DNA of 64,000 nt from Agromyces sp. CF514. GTDB taxonomy: Bacteria > Actinomycetota > Actinomycetes > Actinomycetales > Microbacteriaceae. The stretch is from the NCBI RefSeq assembly GCF_900113185.1, contig NZ_FOZD01000001.1:124001-188000 (forward strand), in the 5' to 3' direction. The notes under the pieces were generated by a model. That model ran no database searches, had not been told where the DNA came from, and worked only from the letters and a program-made list of their open reading frames with translations. A program made the translations under genes and the position numbers. Shown in pieces: positions 9,363-17,095 of this stretch; position 1 is the first letter of the stretch, and every line of letters starts with the position of its first letter.

Positions 9363-10273
9363 CCCTTCACCGATCCCGCCGTGAGGCCCTTCATGACCTG
9401 CTGGTTCAAGAACAGGTAGAGCAGCAGCGTGCCGAACACGCTCACGGCGATCGCCGCGAAGGTCGGGCCGTACTGCACGGCGCCGTACTGGCCGGTGAAG
9501 TTCAGCAGCCCCACCTGGATGGTGCGCAGGTTGCTGTTCGTCGTGAAGGTCAGCGCGATCAGCAGGTCGTTCCAGAGGAAGAAGAACTGCACGAGGCCGA
9601 CCGTGAAGATCGCGTTGCGCACGAGCGGCAGGCCGACGCTCCAGAACGCCCGGAGCATGCTCGCGCCGTCGAGGGTGGCCGCCTCGAAGATCTCCCTGGG
9701 GACCGTCCTGAAGAAGGTCGCCATCATGAACACGGTGAGCGGCAGCCCGATCGCCGTGTACGTCAGGATCAGCGGCCAGAGGCTGCCCGTGAGGCCGGTG
9801 CGGAAGTAGATCGTGAACAGCGGCAGCAGGATCATCTGAGCCGGCACCATGATGCCCGCGAGGAAGAGCAGCAGCACCGGCCCTCGGCCCTTCCAGACCA
9901 GGACCTCGAGCGCGAAGCCGGCCGCGACGCCGAACAGCAGGATGAAGAACAGCGACGGGAACACCGCGAGCACGCTGTTGACGATGTACTGGCCGAAGTT
10001 GCCGGTCGTGAAGACCTCGACGTAGTTGTCGAACGACCACGACGACGGCAGTGCCCAGAACGGCTCGTTGAGGAACTCGGACTGGGTCTTGAACGACCCG
10101 AGGAGCATCCAGAGCATCGGGTAGATCTCGATGACCAGCAGCACGGCGATGATCGCGCGCAACGGCAGGCGGGCGAAGAAGTCGCGGGCGCCTCGCCTGC
10201 TTCGCGGCGCCCTTGGCGACGAGATCGCGACGGTGTGCAGGGCGTCGGGGCGGGAGTCGATGGTGGCGGACAC
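9359..10273 (-). CDS. Carbohydrate ABC transporter permease (MalG-like, CUT1)
   Basis: Integral membrane subunit of a CUT1-type sugar importer, 304 residues. A positively charged N-terminal tail leads into about six helices (for example AIIAVLLVIEIYPMLWMLLGS). The cytoplasmic EAA loop reads EAATLDGASMLRAFWSVGLPLVRNA, the ATPase docking site. It lies 3 nt after the MalF-like gene and overlaps the rhamnosidase start. No ATP-binding subunit is encoded in the locus, as is common in actinobacteria, where one shared MsiK-type ATPase energises many sugar importers; that sharing is inferred here. Confidence 0.93.
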   Translation of the reverse strand: MSATIDSRPDALHTVAISSPRAPRSRRGARDFFARLPLRAIIAVLLVIEIYPMLWMLLGSFKTQSEFLNEPFWALPSSWSFDNYVEVFTTGNFGQYIVNSVLAVFPSLFFILLFGVAAGFALEVLVWKGRGPVLLLFLAGIMVPAQMILLPLFTIYFRTGLTGSLWPLILTYTAIGLPLTVFMMATFFRTVPREIFEAATLDGASMLRAFWSVGLPLVRNAIFTVGLVQFFFLWNDLLIALTFTTNSNLRTIQVGLLNFTGQYGAVQYGPTFAAIAVSVFGTLLLYLFLNQQVMKGLTAGSVKG

Positions 10274-10276
10274 GGG

Positions 10277-11161
10277 TCAGCCCTTCGTGAGGTCCCGGCG
10301 CGTGGACCGGAAGATGAAGACGGTGAACAGCAGGCAGAGGATCGTCAGCATGAGCGCGATCGTCGACCCGTAGCCGTAGTCGCCGTAGGTGAACGAGGTC
10401 TGGAACATGTAGAGCGTCAGCGGCGTGGTCGCATTGCCCGGGCCGCCGTTGGTCAGGGCGACGACGGTGTCGAAGACCTTGAGCGTGCCGTTGATGCTGA
10501 AGATGAGCGACGAGAGCAGCACCGGCAGCGAGAGCGGCAGCACGATGCTGCGCACGAGCTTCCAGCCGTGCGCGCCGTCGAGACGGGCCGACTCGAGCAG
10601 CTCGTCGGGGATGTCGACGAGGCCCGCGTAGAGCAGCACGGCGTAGAAGCCCATCGACCGCCACAGGTCCATCAGGATCACGATCCAGAACGAGGCGTCG
10701 GGCGTGCCGAACCAGTCGACGGATGCGATGCCGAACGAGTTCAGCAGGGCGTTCACGGGGCCCGTGGTCGGCGCCGCCTCGAAGAGCCGCTGGAACAGCA
10801 GCGCCACGGCGACCGTCGGCAGCACGACCGGGAAGAACACGATCGTGCGGATCAGGCTCGACGCCTTGCGGAGCCAGAACACGTAGAGCAGCGCGAGGCC
10901 GTAGCCGACGGCGACCTGCAGCACGGTGAGCACGAGGGCGTACTTCAGCGTGAAGCCGATCGCCTCCCAGGCCGCGGGGTCGCTGAAGAAGGTCGCGAAG
11001 TTGTCGAAGCCGGTGAACTGGAACCCGACGATCGGGTTGCCGTCCATCACCGTGTAGCCGAGCGACCACACGATGGGCACGAGCATGATGATGCTGTAGA
11101 CGAGCAGCGCCGGCCCGAGCAGGATCAGGATGGTGCGCTTGTCGCCGAGTGCTTTGTCCAT
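10277..11161 (-). CDS. Carbohydrate ABC transporter permease (MalF-like, CUT1)
   Basis: First permease of the sugar importer, 294 residues, starting at ATG 11161 (MDKALGDKRTILILLGPALLVYSIIM). The reading frame is open further upstream, but that portion is arginine-rich shadow sequence without a membrane-protein character. About six transmembrane helices and an EAA-type loop (DELLESARLDGAHGWKLVRSIVLP) are visible. It is separated from the substrate-binding-protein gene by 100 nt containing a strong hairpin, and is 3 nt from the next permease. Confidence 0.93.
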   Translation of the reverse strand: MDKALGDKRTILILLGPALLVYSIIMLVPIVWSLGYTVMDGNPIVGFQFTGFDNFATFFSDPAAWEAIGFTLKYALVLTVLQVAVGYGLALLYVFWLRKASSLIRTIVFFPVVLPTVAVALLFQRLFEAAPTTGPVNALLNSFGIASVDWFGTPDASFWIVILMDLWRSMGFYAVLLYAGLVDIPDELLESARLDGAHGWKLVRSIVLPLSLPVLLSSLIFSINGTLKVFDTVVALTNGGPGNATTPLTLYMFQTSFTYGDYGYGSTIALMLTILCLLFTVFIFRSTRRDLTKG

Positions 11162-11211
11162 GGGATGACAATCTGGTTCGGCCGCCGAGGCGGCGGGTCT
11201 GGTGCGGCATC

Positions 11212-11241
11212 GCCGGGCCGCGACGGATGCCGCGGCCCGGC
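11212..11241 (-). terminator. Intra-operon hairpin between binding-protein and permease genes
   Basis: A perfect 11-bp GC stem (GCCGGGCCGCG at 11212-11222 pairing with 11231-11241) and an 8-nt loop lie just after the solute-binding-protein stop. It probably acts as a partial terminator or 3' stabiliser, raising binding-protein output relative to the permeases, a known feature of sugar ABC operons. This role is inferred from position. Confidence 0.6.
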
Positions 11242-11261
11242 CATGCGGGGTGGAGCGGGCG

Positions 11262-12578
11262 TCAGCCCTGGTCGTTCGCCGACTGCACGAGGTCCATGAA
11301 CTCCGCGCCGGTGAGGGTGCCGTTGCCGAGACCGCCTCCGTTGGTCTGGCTGACGGTCGTGCCCTTCGACGTGAAGAGCGCCTCGAACCAGAGCACGCTC
11401 GAGGGCGCATTCGCGATGACGTCCTGCACGGTCTGCGTGGTCTCGGGCAGGTCGGCGGGCGGGTTCTCGAGCGCGAAGCCCGAGACGACGCCGCTGTCGG
11501 CGAGCACGGTGTCGCCGTAGTTCTCGGCGATGCACTTGAGCCAGGCGCCGGTGGTGTCGGTGTAGCCGGCCGACGACAGCATCACCGGGATGCCGACGTT
11601 CGCGGGCACCTGGTCGATGCTTCCCGCGCCGCCCTCGACATCCGGGAACTGTGCGAAGCCGATGTTGTCCGCGCCGATCTGGTTCTGCTCGGGGTCGTTG
11701 AAGTTCGCGAGCGCCCAGCTGCCCATGTAGAAGAACGCGGCTCCGCCGGTGAGGAACTGGTTCATCGCGGCGTTGTAGTCGACCGAGCCGACCGCGTCGC
11801 CGAAGTACCCGGCCTTGCCGAGCTCGGCGACCGCGTCGGCGGCGGCGACGTACTCGGGGTCGGTGAGCTTCGCGTCGCCGTCGGCGACCTTCTTCAGCGC
11901 ATCGGGTCCGAGGTCGCGCACGATGTAGTCGCCGACGAGGCGCGTGACGGGCCAGCCGTCCTTGCCTGCCGCCGCGAACGGCTGCACGCCGGCCGTCTTC
12001 AGCGTCGCGGCCGCGTCGACGAGGTCGTCCCACGTCTTGGGCGCGTCGATGCCGTTGTCGGAGAGGAGCTGCTTGTTGTACCAGAATCCCTCGATGTTCA
12101 GCTCGGTCGGCAGCGCGTAGAGCGCGTCGCCGCCGTAGAGCGCCTTGATCGTGGACTCGGCGGCCGGGAGGATCTTGTCGGCGACGCCGAGGTCGTCGAG
12201 GGCCTTCGAGAGATCCTGCACCTGGCCGGCGTCGATGAACTGCTGCATGAGCGACGGCGTGCCGGCAGCCATCGACATGTCCGAGAGGGCGCCCTGGCCG
12301 GCGAGCAGCTGGAGCTTCTGGTCCCACTGCGTGCCGGCGACATTGTCGGTGGTCAGCGGTGCGGCCTTCTCCTCGGCCGCGCACTGGTCGCCGCCGAGCG
12401 TCTCGAGGGTCTTCACGATCGTGGTGTTCTCGGTCTGGCCGAGGTAGGTGAACGTCTTGTCGTCGCCTCCGGCACTGCTGCCGCCGTCCGCGGGGCCGCA
12501 CGCGGTGAGCGCGAGTGCACCGGCGCCCAGCAGTGCACCGAGGGGCAGCAGTCGCCGCCGCATGAATGCTGTGGTCAC
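11262..12578 (-). CDS. Extracellular sugar-binding lipoprotein of the CUT1 importer
   Basis: A 438-residue substrate-binding lipoprotein. The start is GTG 12578, because AAGGAGG lies 4 nt upstream. The alternative ATG five codons later would be too far from that site. The signal peptide MTTAFMRRRLLPLGALLGAG ends in the lipobox LTAC (Cys27), followed by a Gly/Ser-rich linker. The mature part has the SBP_bac fold (ELNIEGFWYNKQLLSDNGIDAPKTWDDL, GGAAFFYMGSWALANF). It is the first gene of the operon with the permeases, rhamnosidase and GH43-like enzyme, so the ligand is probably a rhamnose-containing oligosaccharide. That substrate is inferred from neighbours. Confidence 0.93.
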   Translation of the reverse strand: MTTAFMRRRLLPLGALLGAGALALTACGPADGGSSAGGDDKTFTYLGQTENTTIVKTLETLGGDQCAAEEKAAPLTTDNVAGTQWDQKLQLLAGQGALSDMSMAAGTPSLMQQFIDAGQVQDLSKALDDLGVADKILPAAESTIKALYGGDALYALPTELNIEGFWYNKQLLSDNGIDAPKTWDDLVDAAATLKTAGVQPFAAAGKDGWPVTRLVGDYIVRDLGPDALKKVADGDAKLTDPEYVAAADAVAELGKAGYFGDAVGSVDYNAAMNQFLTGGAAFFYMGSWALANFNDPEQNQIGADNIGFAQFPDVEGGAGSIDQVPANVGIPVMLSSAGYTDTTGAWLKCIAENYGDTVLADSGVVSGFALENPPADLPETTQTVQDVIANAPSSVLWFEALFTSKGTTVSQTNGGGLGNGTLTGAEFMDLVQSANDQG

Positions 12579-12604
12579 GATTCCTCCTTGAATGTGGCGC
12601 TGAT

Positions 12605-12616
12605 TGAAGCGCTTCA
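12605..12616. promoter_or_regulatory. LacI-type operator O1
   Basis: TGAAGCGCTTCA is a perfect 12-bp palindrome with the central CG typical of LacI/GalR operators. It lies just downstream of the operon's -10 element, where a bound repressor would block RNA polymerase. A sister site (12670-12681) lies on the other side of the promoter. Confidence 0.75.
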
Positions 12617-12621
12617 CCGAT

Positions 12622-12650
12622 AAGATAGCCATCGATTCAGGAATTGTCAC
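12622..12650 (-). promoter_or_regulatory. Sigma-70-type promoter of the sugar operon
   Basis: Reading the minus strand, GTGACA (12645-12650, five of six matches to TTGACA) is followed after 17 nt by TATCTT (12622-12627). It is bracketed by two TGAA-CG-TTCA operators. The transcript would have a leader of about 40 nt before the GTG start of the binding-protein gene. Confidence 0.6.
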
Positions 12651-12669
12651 GCAAGTTCGATCACATTCT

Positions 12670-12681
12670 TGAAACGCTTCA
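12670..12681. promoter_or_regulatory. LacI-type operator O2
   Basis: TGAAACGCTTCA is a near-palindrome differing from O1 by one base, centred 65 bp from O1. It lies upstream of the -35 element of the sugar operon and between the divergent genes, so it may also autoregulate the LacI-family gene on the plus strand. Two sites about six helical turns apart would permit DNA looping. Confidence 0.65.
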
Positions 12682-12772
12682 TTCCATTCGGCCGCCACCG
12701 ACGGCTAGCGTGGGAGCATATCGAAGAGGCGGCGGCCCGAGGTCGCCGCAGCCACGCACACGGAGGTGCACC

Positions 12773-13819
12773 ATCCCCGCTGAACGACGTCGAGCCGCCA
12801 GGGCCCAGCCCAGCATGGCGGATGTCGCGCGCCACGCCGGCGTGGCGATCGGCACCGTCTCGAACACGCTCAACAACCCCGACAAGGTGTCGGAATCCAC
12901 CCGACGGCGCGTGCTCGCGTCGATCGCCGAACTCGGGTTCGTGCGCAACGACGCCGCCCGCTCGCTCGCCGCGGGCAGCAGCACGACCGTCGGGCTCGTG
13001 CTCGCCGACCTCGACAACTCGTTCTTCGTCGACATCGCCCGCGGCGCGGAGTCCCTGCTCCGACAGCACGGCATGAACCTGCTCATCGCGAACACCGACG
13101 TCGACCCCGCCCGCGAGCAGCGCAACCTCGAGCTGTTCGAGGAGTCACGGGTCGCGGGCATCCTGCTCGCCCCGACGCCCTGGGTCGCCCCGCGCATGCC
13201 GACCGTGCGCAGCACGCCGCTCGTGTACGTCAACGCCGAACCCTTCGACGCCCTGCACTCGGGCGTCGTCGTCGACGAGCGCCATGGCGGCTACCTCGCG
13301 GCGCGCCACCTCATCGACCTCGGCCGCACCCGCCTCGCGTTCGTCGGCGGGCCGTTCCTGCTGAGCGCCGTCGCCGGGCGCTACGAGGGGGCCCGCCGAG
13401 CGGTCGACGAGAGCGACGGCGTCACGCTCGAGACCATCGAGACGCGCGGCGTCGACATCTCGCACGGACGCCACGCCGCCCGCGACATCATCGACGCAGG
13501 CGCCGGCCGGTTCGACGGCATCGTCGCCGCATCCGACCTGCTCGCGATCGGCTGCCTCCAGGTCCTCGATCAGGAGCCCGGCTTCGACGTGCCCGCCGAC
13601 CTCGCCATCACCGGATACGACAACAACCACTTCGTCTCCGAGAGCGCGACCCCCGTCAGCACGATCGCCCAGCCCGGCGAGGAGATGGGGCGCGTCGCGG
13701 CGCAGATGCTCATCAACCAGATCGTCGAGCCCGGCACCGTGCACCCGCGCACCGTCGCCCTCGCGCCGAGCCTCATCGCCCGACGCTCGACGCTCGGCGA
13801 GGCCTGGCGCCGCGACTGA
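12773..13819 (+). CDS. LacI-family regulator of the rhamnoside/sugar operon
   Basis: The conserved helix-turn-helix begins MADVARHAGVAIGTVSNTLNNPDKVSEST (ATG 12815), followed by an effector-binding domain (TVGLVLADLDNSFFVDIARGAE, GYDNNHFVSESATPVSTIAQP). From ATG 12815 the protein has 334 residues. However, the only good ribosome binding site, GGAGG at 12762-12766, is 6 nt before an in-frame ATC (12773) and 48 nt before the ATG. No ATG, GTG, TTG or CTG lies between. The start is therefore given at ATC 12773 (348 residues, basic N-terminal extension), with ATG 12815 as the conservative alternative. It is divergent from the sugar operon with two LacI operators between them, so it is most likely its repressor. 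Confidence 0.88.
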   Translation: MPAERRRAARAQPSMADVARHAGVAIGTVSNTLNNPDKVSESTRRRVLASIAELGFVRNDAARSLAAGSSTTVGLVLADLDNSFFVDIARGAESLLRQHGMNLLIANTDVDPAREQRNLELFEESRVAGILLAPTPWVAPRMPTVRSTPLVYVNAEPFDALHSGVVVDERHGGYLAARHLIDLGRTRLAFVGGPFLLSAVAGRYEGARRAVDESDGVTLETIETRGVDISHGRHAARDIIDAGAGRFDGIVAASDLLAIGCLQVLDQEPGFDVPADLAITGYDNNHFVSESATPVSTIAQPGEEMGRVAAQMLINQIVEPGTVHPRTVALAPSLIARRSTLGEAWRRD

Positions 13820-13918
13820 CGCCCGAAGCAAGACGACGTCGAGCGCTCAGTCCAGCGCTGCCGAGCCGAGCGCCGGGAAGTCCGGTGCGACGGAGTCCCG
13901 CACCGCGAGATCTCGTCG

Positions 13919-14356
13919 TCAGTCGCCCGGCGGCCGACGCAGTCGCTTGACGTCGGTGCGTCGCTTCTTCGCCTGCAGTCGCCGCTCCTTCGACCCGCGA
14001 CTCGGCTTGGTCGCCCGTCGCGACGCCGGCGGCGGCCTGAGCAGGTCGGCCACGAGCGCGGCGAGTCGATCGCGCGCGGAGTCCCGATTGCGCAGCTGCG
14101 CGCGGTGCTCGGATGCCGCGATCGTCAGCACTCCGTCGACGAGGCGGCTGCCCAGCCCTTCGAGGAGCCGCTCTCGCTGGATCGCCGTGAGCGCCGTCGA
14201 GCCCGCGACATCCCAGACGAGTTCCGCCCGGGAGTCGGCGGTGTTCACGCCCTGCCCGCCCGGCCCCGACGACCGGGAGAACCGCCACGACAGCTCGGAC
14301 TCGGGGATCGTGAGTCCGGCGTTCACCCGGAGACCGGGGCGGTGGACGGCAGGCAT
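13919..14356 (-). CDS. arfB: Alternative ribosome-rescue factor ArfB (GGQ peptidyl-tRNA hydrolase)
   Basis: A 145-residue release-factor-like protein that hydrolyses peptidyl-tRNA on stalled ribosomes. The GGQ catalytic loop is visible as RSSGPGGQGVN, following IPESELSWRFS. The C-terminal tail (RRATKPSRGSKERRLQAKKRRTD) is Lys/Arg-rich, as needed to enter the empty mRNA channel. ATG 14356 matches the family N-terminus. It stands alone between a convergent regulator and copA. The short length and the basic tail distinguish it from full-length RF1/RF2. Confidence 0.93.
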   Translation of the reverse strand: MPAVHRPGLRVNAGLTIPESELSWRFSRSSGPGGQGVNTADSRAELVWDVAGSTALTAIQRERLLEGLGSRLVDGVLTIAASEHRAQLRNRDSARDRLAALVADLLRPPPASRRATKPSRGSKERRLQAKKRRTDVKRLRRPPGD

Positions 14357-14458
14357 GGGTCCATCATCCTCGCTCGCGACGCGACGACGGACGCTGCCGC
14401 CGAGTCGGACTCGACAGCGGCGTCCGTCGCGCGGCATCGGCGCGATTCGGCGGGCGAC

Positions 14459-16720
14459 TCAGCGCACCCCGCGGAACCGCCTGAGCAGCAGGCTGTTGCC
14501 GACGACGAACACCGATGAGAACGCCATGGCGGCGCCTGCGACGAGCGGGTTCAGCATGCCGAGCATCGCCACCGGGATCGCCGCGACGTTGTAGGCGAAG
14601 GCCCAGAACAGGTTGCCCTTGATCGTGGCGAGCGTGCGCCGTGACAGGCGGATCGCGTCGACGACGGCGACGAGGTCGCTGCGCACGAGCGTCAGGTCGC
14701 TCGCCTCGATCGCGGCGTCGGTACCGGTGCCCATCGCGATGCCGAGGTCGGCGGTCGCCAGCGCGACGGCGTCGTTCACGCCGTCGCCGACCATCGCGAC
14801 GACCCGGCCCTCGGCCTGCAGCGCGCGCACGACCTCGGCCTTGCCGGCGGGCAGCACGCCGGCCCGCACCTCGTCGATGCCGACCTCTGCCGCGACGGCG
14901 CGCGCCGCACGCTCGTTGTCGCCCGTGAGCAGCATCGGCCGCAGGCCGAGTTCCCTCAACTGCGCGACTGCGGCGGCGCTGTTCTGCTTCACCGTGTCGG
15001 TGACGCTCAGGATGCCTCGGGCCGCGCCGTCCCACGCGACGGCGACGACCGTGCCGCCCGCCGCCTCGAGGTCGGCCTGCCGAGCGCCCAGCGCGGTCGG
15101 CAGCTCGATGGCCCACTGCTCGGCGAGCCACGCGGAGCGACCGACGAGCACGAGGCGTCCGTCGACGATCGCCTGCACGCCCAGGCCCTGGGTCGAGGTG
15201 AACGACTCGACGGGCGGGAGTTCGCCTGCAGCCCGCGCCGCGGTCGACACGGCCGCCGCGATCGGGTGCTCCGATCCGGACTCGGCTGCGCCCGCGAAGC
15301 GCAGCACTTCGGCCCCGCTCTCGCCGGGCGCCGGCACGACGCCGGCGAGCGACATCCGCCCGCTCGTGACCGTGCCGGTCTTGTCGAGCAGGATCGTGTC
15401 GACGCGCTTGGTCGACTCGAGGATCTGTGGGCCCTTGATGAGGATGCCGAGCTGCGCGCCGCGCGCGGTGCCGACCAGCAGCGCCATGGGCGTCGCGAGG
15501 CCGAGCGCGCACGGACACGCGACGATGAGCGTCGCCACGGCGGCCGTGAACGCGACCTCGGCTCCTGCACCGGCGAGCAGCCAGCCCGCGAGGGCGGCGA
15601 GCGCGAGCCCGATCACGATCGGCACGAACACCGCTGAGACGCGGTCGGCGAGCCGCTGCACGTCGGCCTTGCCGGTCTGCGCCTGCTCGACCAGCCTCGC
15701 CATGGTGGCGAGCTCGGTGTCGGCGCCGACGCGCGTCGCACGCACGACCAGGCGGCCGTCGACGTTGATCGTCGCGCCGACGACTGCGTCGCCCGTCGCG
15801 ACCTCGACCGGCACGGACTCGCCGGTCAGCATGCTCGCGTCGACCGCCGAGGCACCGTCGACCACGACGCCGTCGGTGGCGATCTTCTCGCCGGGGCGCA
15901 CCACGAACCGGTCGTCCACCGACAGGTCGGCCGCCGGCATCCGCACCTCGACGCCGTCGCGCAGCACGGACACCTCGCTGGCACCCATCTCGAGCAGGGC
16001 CGAGATGGCCGCGGTCGAGCTGCGCTTGGCGCGCGCCTCGGCGTATCGGCCTGCGAGCACGAACACCGTGACCGCGGCGGCGACCTCGAGGTAGATCTCG
16101 TCGGCACCTGCTCCGGGAGCGGTGAACAGCTCGAAGGTCATGGTCATGCCGGGCATGCCCGCGTGGCCGAAGAACAGCGCGTACGTCGACCAGGCGAAGG
16201 CCGCCAGCACGCCCACGCTGATGAGCGTGTCCATGGTCGCCGCTCCGTGACGCAGGTTGATCCACGCCGCACGGTGGAACGGCCAGGCGCCCCACAGCGC
16301 GACCGGTGCGGCGAGTGCGAACGCCAGCCACTGCCAGTTGGTGAACTGCAGCGCCGGGATCATCGACAGGAGCACGACCGGCACCGCGAGCACGGTCGAG
16401 ACGATCAGCCGTCGGCGCAGAGATGCCACGTCGCCGTCATCGTGCGCTCGGTCGGGCGCACCGTGGCCGCCGGAACCCACGGCCCCGACCGGGGCCTCGA
16501 CCTTCGGCGCGGGCAGCGTGGCCGTGTAGCCGGTGGCCTCCACCGTGGCGATCGCATCGGCGACGCTGACGCCCGCGGGCAGGCGCACGTTCGCCTTCTC
16601 GGTCGCGTAGTTGACCGTGGCCTCGACGCCGGGCATGCGGTTGAGCTTCTTCTCGACGCGCGCCGCGCACGACGCGCAGGTCATGCCGCCGACGATGAGG
16701 TCGACCTGCTGTGCGGTCAT
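14459..16720 (-). CDS. copA: Cu(I)-exporting P1B-type ATPase CopA
   Basis: A 753-residue copper exporter. It has one N-terminal heavy-metal-associated domain ([16 protein letters not shown]), a short linker, eight predicted helices, the actuator motif MLTGES, the membrane metal site CPC ([13 protein letters not shown]), the phosphorylation motif [13 protein letters not shown] and the hinge [10 protein letters not shown]. The hinge has Val where Pro (or Ala in many actinobacteria) is usual. It ends with RRFRGVR. ATG 16720 overlaps the copZ stop as ATGA, so the chaperone and pump are translationally coupled. A copper-responsive dyad precedes copZ. Confidence 0.96.
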   Translation of the reverse strand: MTAQQVDLIVGGMTCASCAARVEKKLNRMPGVEATVNYATEKANVRLPAGVSVADAIATVEATGYTATLPAPKVEAPVGAVGSGGHGAPDRAHDDGDVASLRRRLIVSTVLAVPVVLLSMIPALQFTNWQWLAFALAAPVALWGAWPFHRAAWINLRHGAATMDTLISVGVLAAFAWSTYALFFGHAGMPGMTMTFELFTAPGAGADEIYLEVAAAVTVFVLAGRYAEARAKRSSTAAISALLEMGASEVSVLRDGVEVRMPAADLSVDDRFVVRPGEKIATDGVVVDGASAVDASMLTGESVPVEVATGDAVVGATINVDGRLVVRATRVGADTELATMARLVEQAQTGKADVQRLADRVSAVFVPIVIGLALAALAGWLLAGAGAEVAFTAAVATLIVACPCALGLATPMALLVGTARGAQLGILIKGPQILESTKRVDTILLDKTGTVTSGRMSLAGVVPAPGESGAEVLRFAGAAESGSEHPIAAAVSTAARAAGELPPVESFTSTQGLGVQAIVDGRLVLVGRSAWLAEQWAIELPTALGARQADLEAAGGTVVAVAWDGAARGILSVTDTVKQNSAAAVAQLRELGLRPMLLTGDNERAARAVAAEVGIDEVRAGVLPAGKAEVVRALQAEGRVVAMVGDGVNDAVALATADLGIAMGTGTDAAIEASDLTLVRSDLVAVVDAIRLSRRTLATIKGNLFWAFAYNVAAIPVAMLGMLNPLVAGAAMAFSSVFVVGNSLLLRRFRGVR

Positions 16721-16962
16721 GATGCCAGGTCGGCCACCTCGTAGCCGGCCTCGTCGATGGCGGATGCGACGTCGGCGGCGTCGAGCTCGGCGGTGCTCTG
16801 CACGGTCACCCGCGACACGCCGCCGGTGACGAGCTCGACCTGGACCGACGAGACGCCGTCGATGCGCCCGAGCTCGCCGGTGACCGAGCCGACGCAGTGC
16901 GCGCAGGTCATGCCGGCGACGCCGAAGGTCGAGATGGTGCCGGATGCGTCGGTCGCGCTCAT
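16717..16962 (-). CDS. copZ: Copper chaperone CopZ (heavy-metal-associated domain protein)
   Basis: An 81-residue soluble HMA-fold protein that delivers Cu(I) to CopA. The metal-binding loop is [17 protein letters not shown] (CxxC). The rest fits a single ferredoxin-like fold ending [18 protein letters not shown] 16962 has GGAGG at 6-nt spacing. Its stop overlaps the copA start. CsoR-type dyads lie 27-76 nt upstream. Confidence 0.95.
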   Translation of the reverse strand: MSATDASGTISTFGVAGMTCAHCVGSVTGELGRIDGVSSVQVELVTGGVSRVTVQSTAELDAADVASAIDEAGYEVADLAS

Positions 16963-16988
16963 GTGATCCTCCTGAAGTTCGGGACTGG

Positions 16989-17038
16989 TACCCCCATGGG
17001 GTATTCGTTCGAACACAACGGTACACCACCCGGGGGTA
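16989..17038. promoter_or_regulatory. CsoR-type operator region of copZ-copA
   Basis: A perfect TACCCC-CAT-GGGGTA dyad lies at 16989-17003, nearly identical to the site before copB. A second, degenerate site (TACACCACCCGGGGGTA, 17022-17038) has one intact half GGGGTA. The pair is spaced about 34 bp centre to centre, placing both in the probable promoter region of copZ-copA. Confidence 0.7.
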
Positions 17039-17095
17039 TTCCGCACGAGGTGCGAACGAAGCCCGGGAGCCGGTGTCGGTGACGAGCGGCGTGCG

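Noticed and set aside
12815-13819. Start of the sugar-operon LacI regulator far upstream at 12644
   Set aside because: That extension overlaps the O2 operator and reads as non-conserved Arg-rich sequence; initiation near 12773 or 12815 is better supported.
13820-13918. Terminator between the LacI regulator and arfB
   Set aside because: Only weak repeats (AGCGCT twice; GTGCG/CGCAC) are seen, not a convincing stem.
17005-17013. tRNA T-loop-like GTTCGAA strings (also near 35940)
   Set aside because: No cloverleaf or acceptor stem can be formed; the strings belong to promoter and operator regions.
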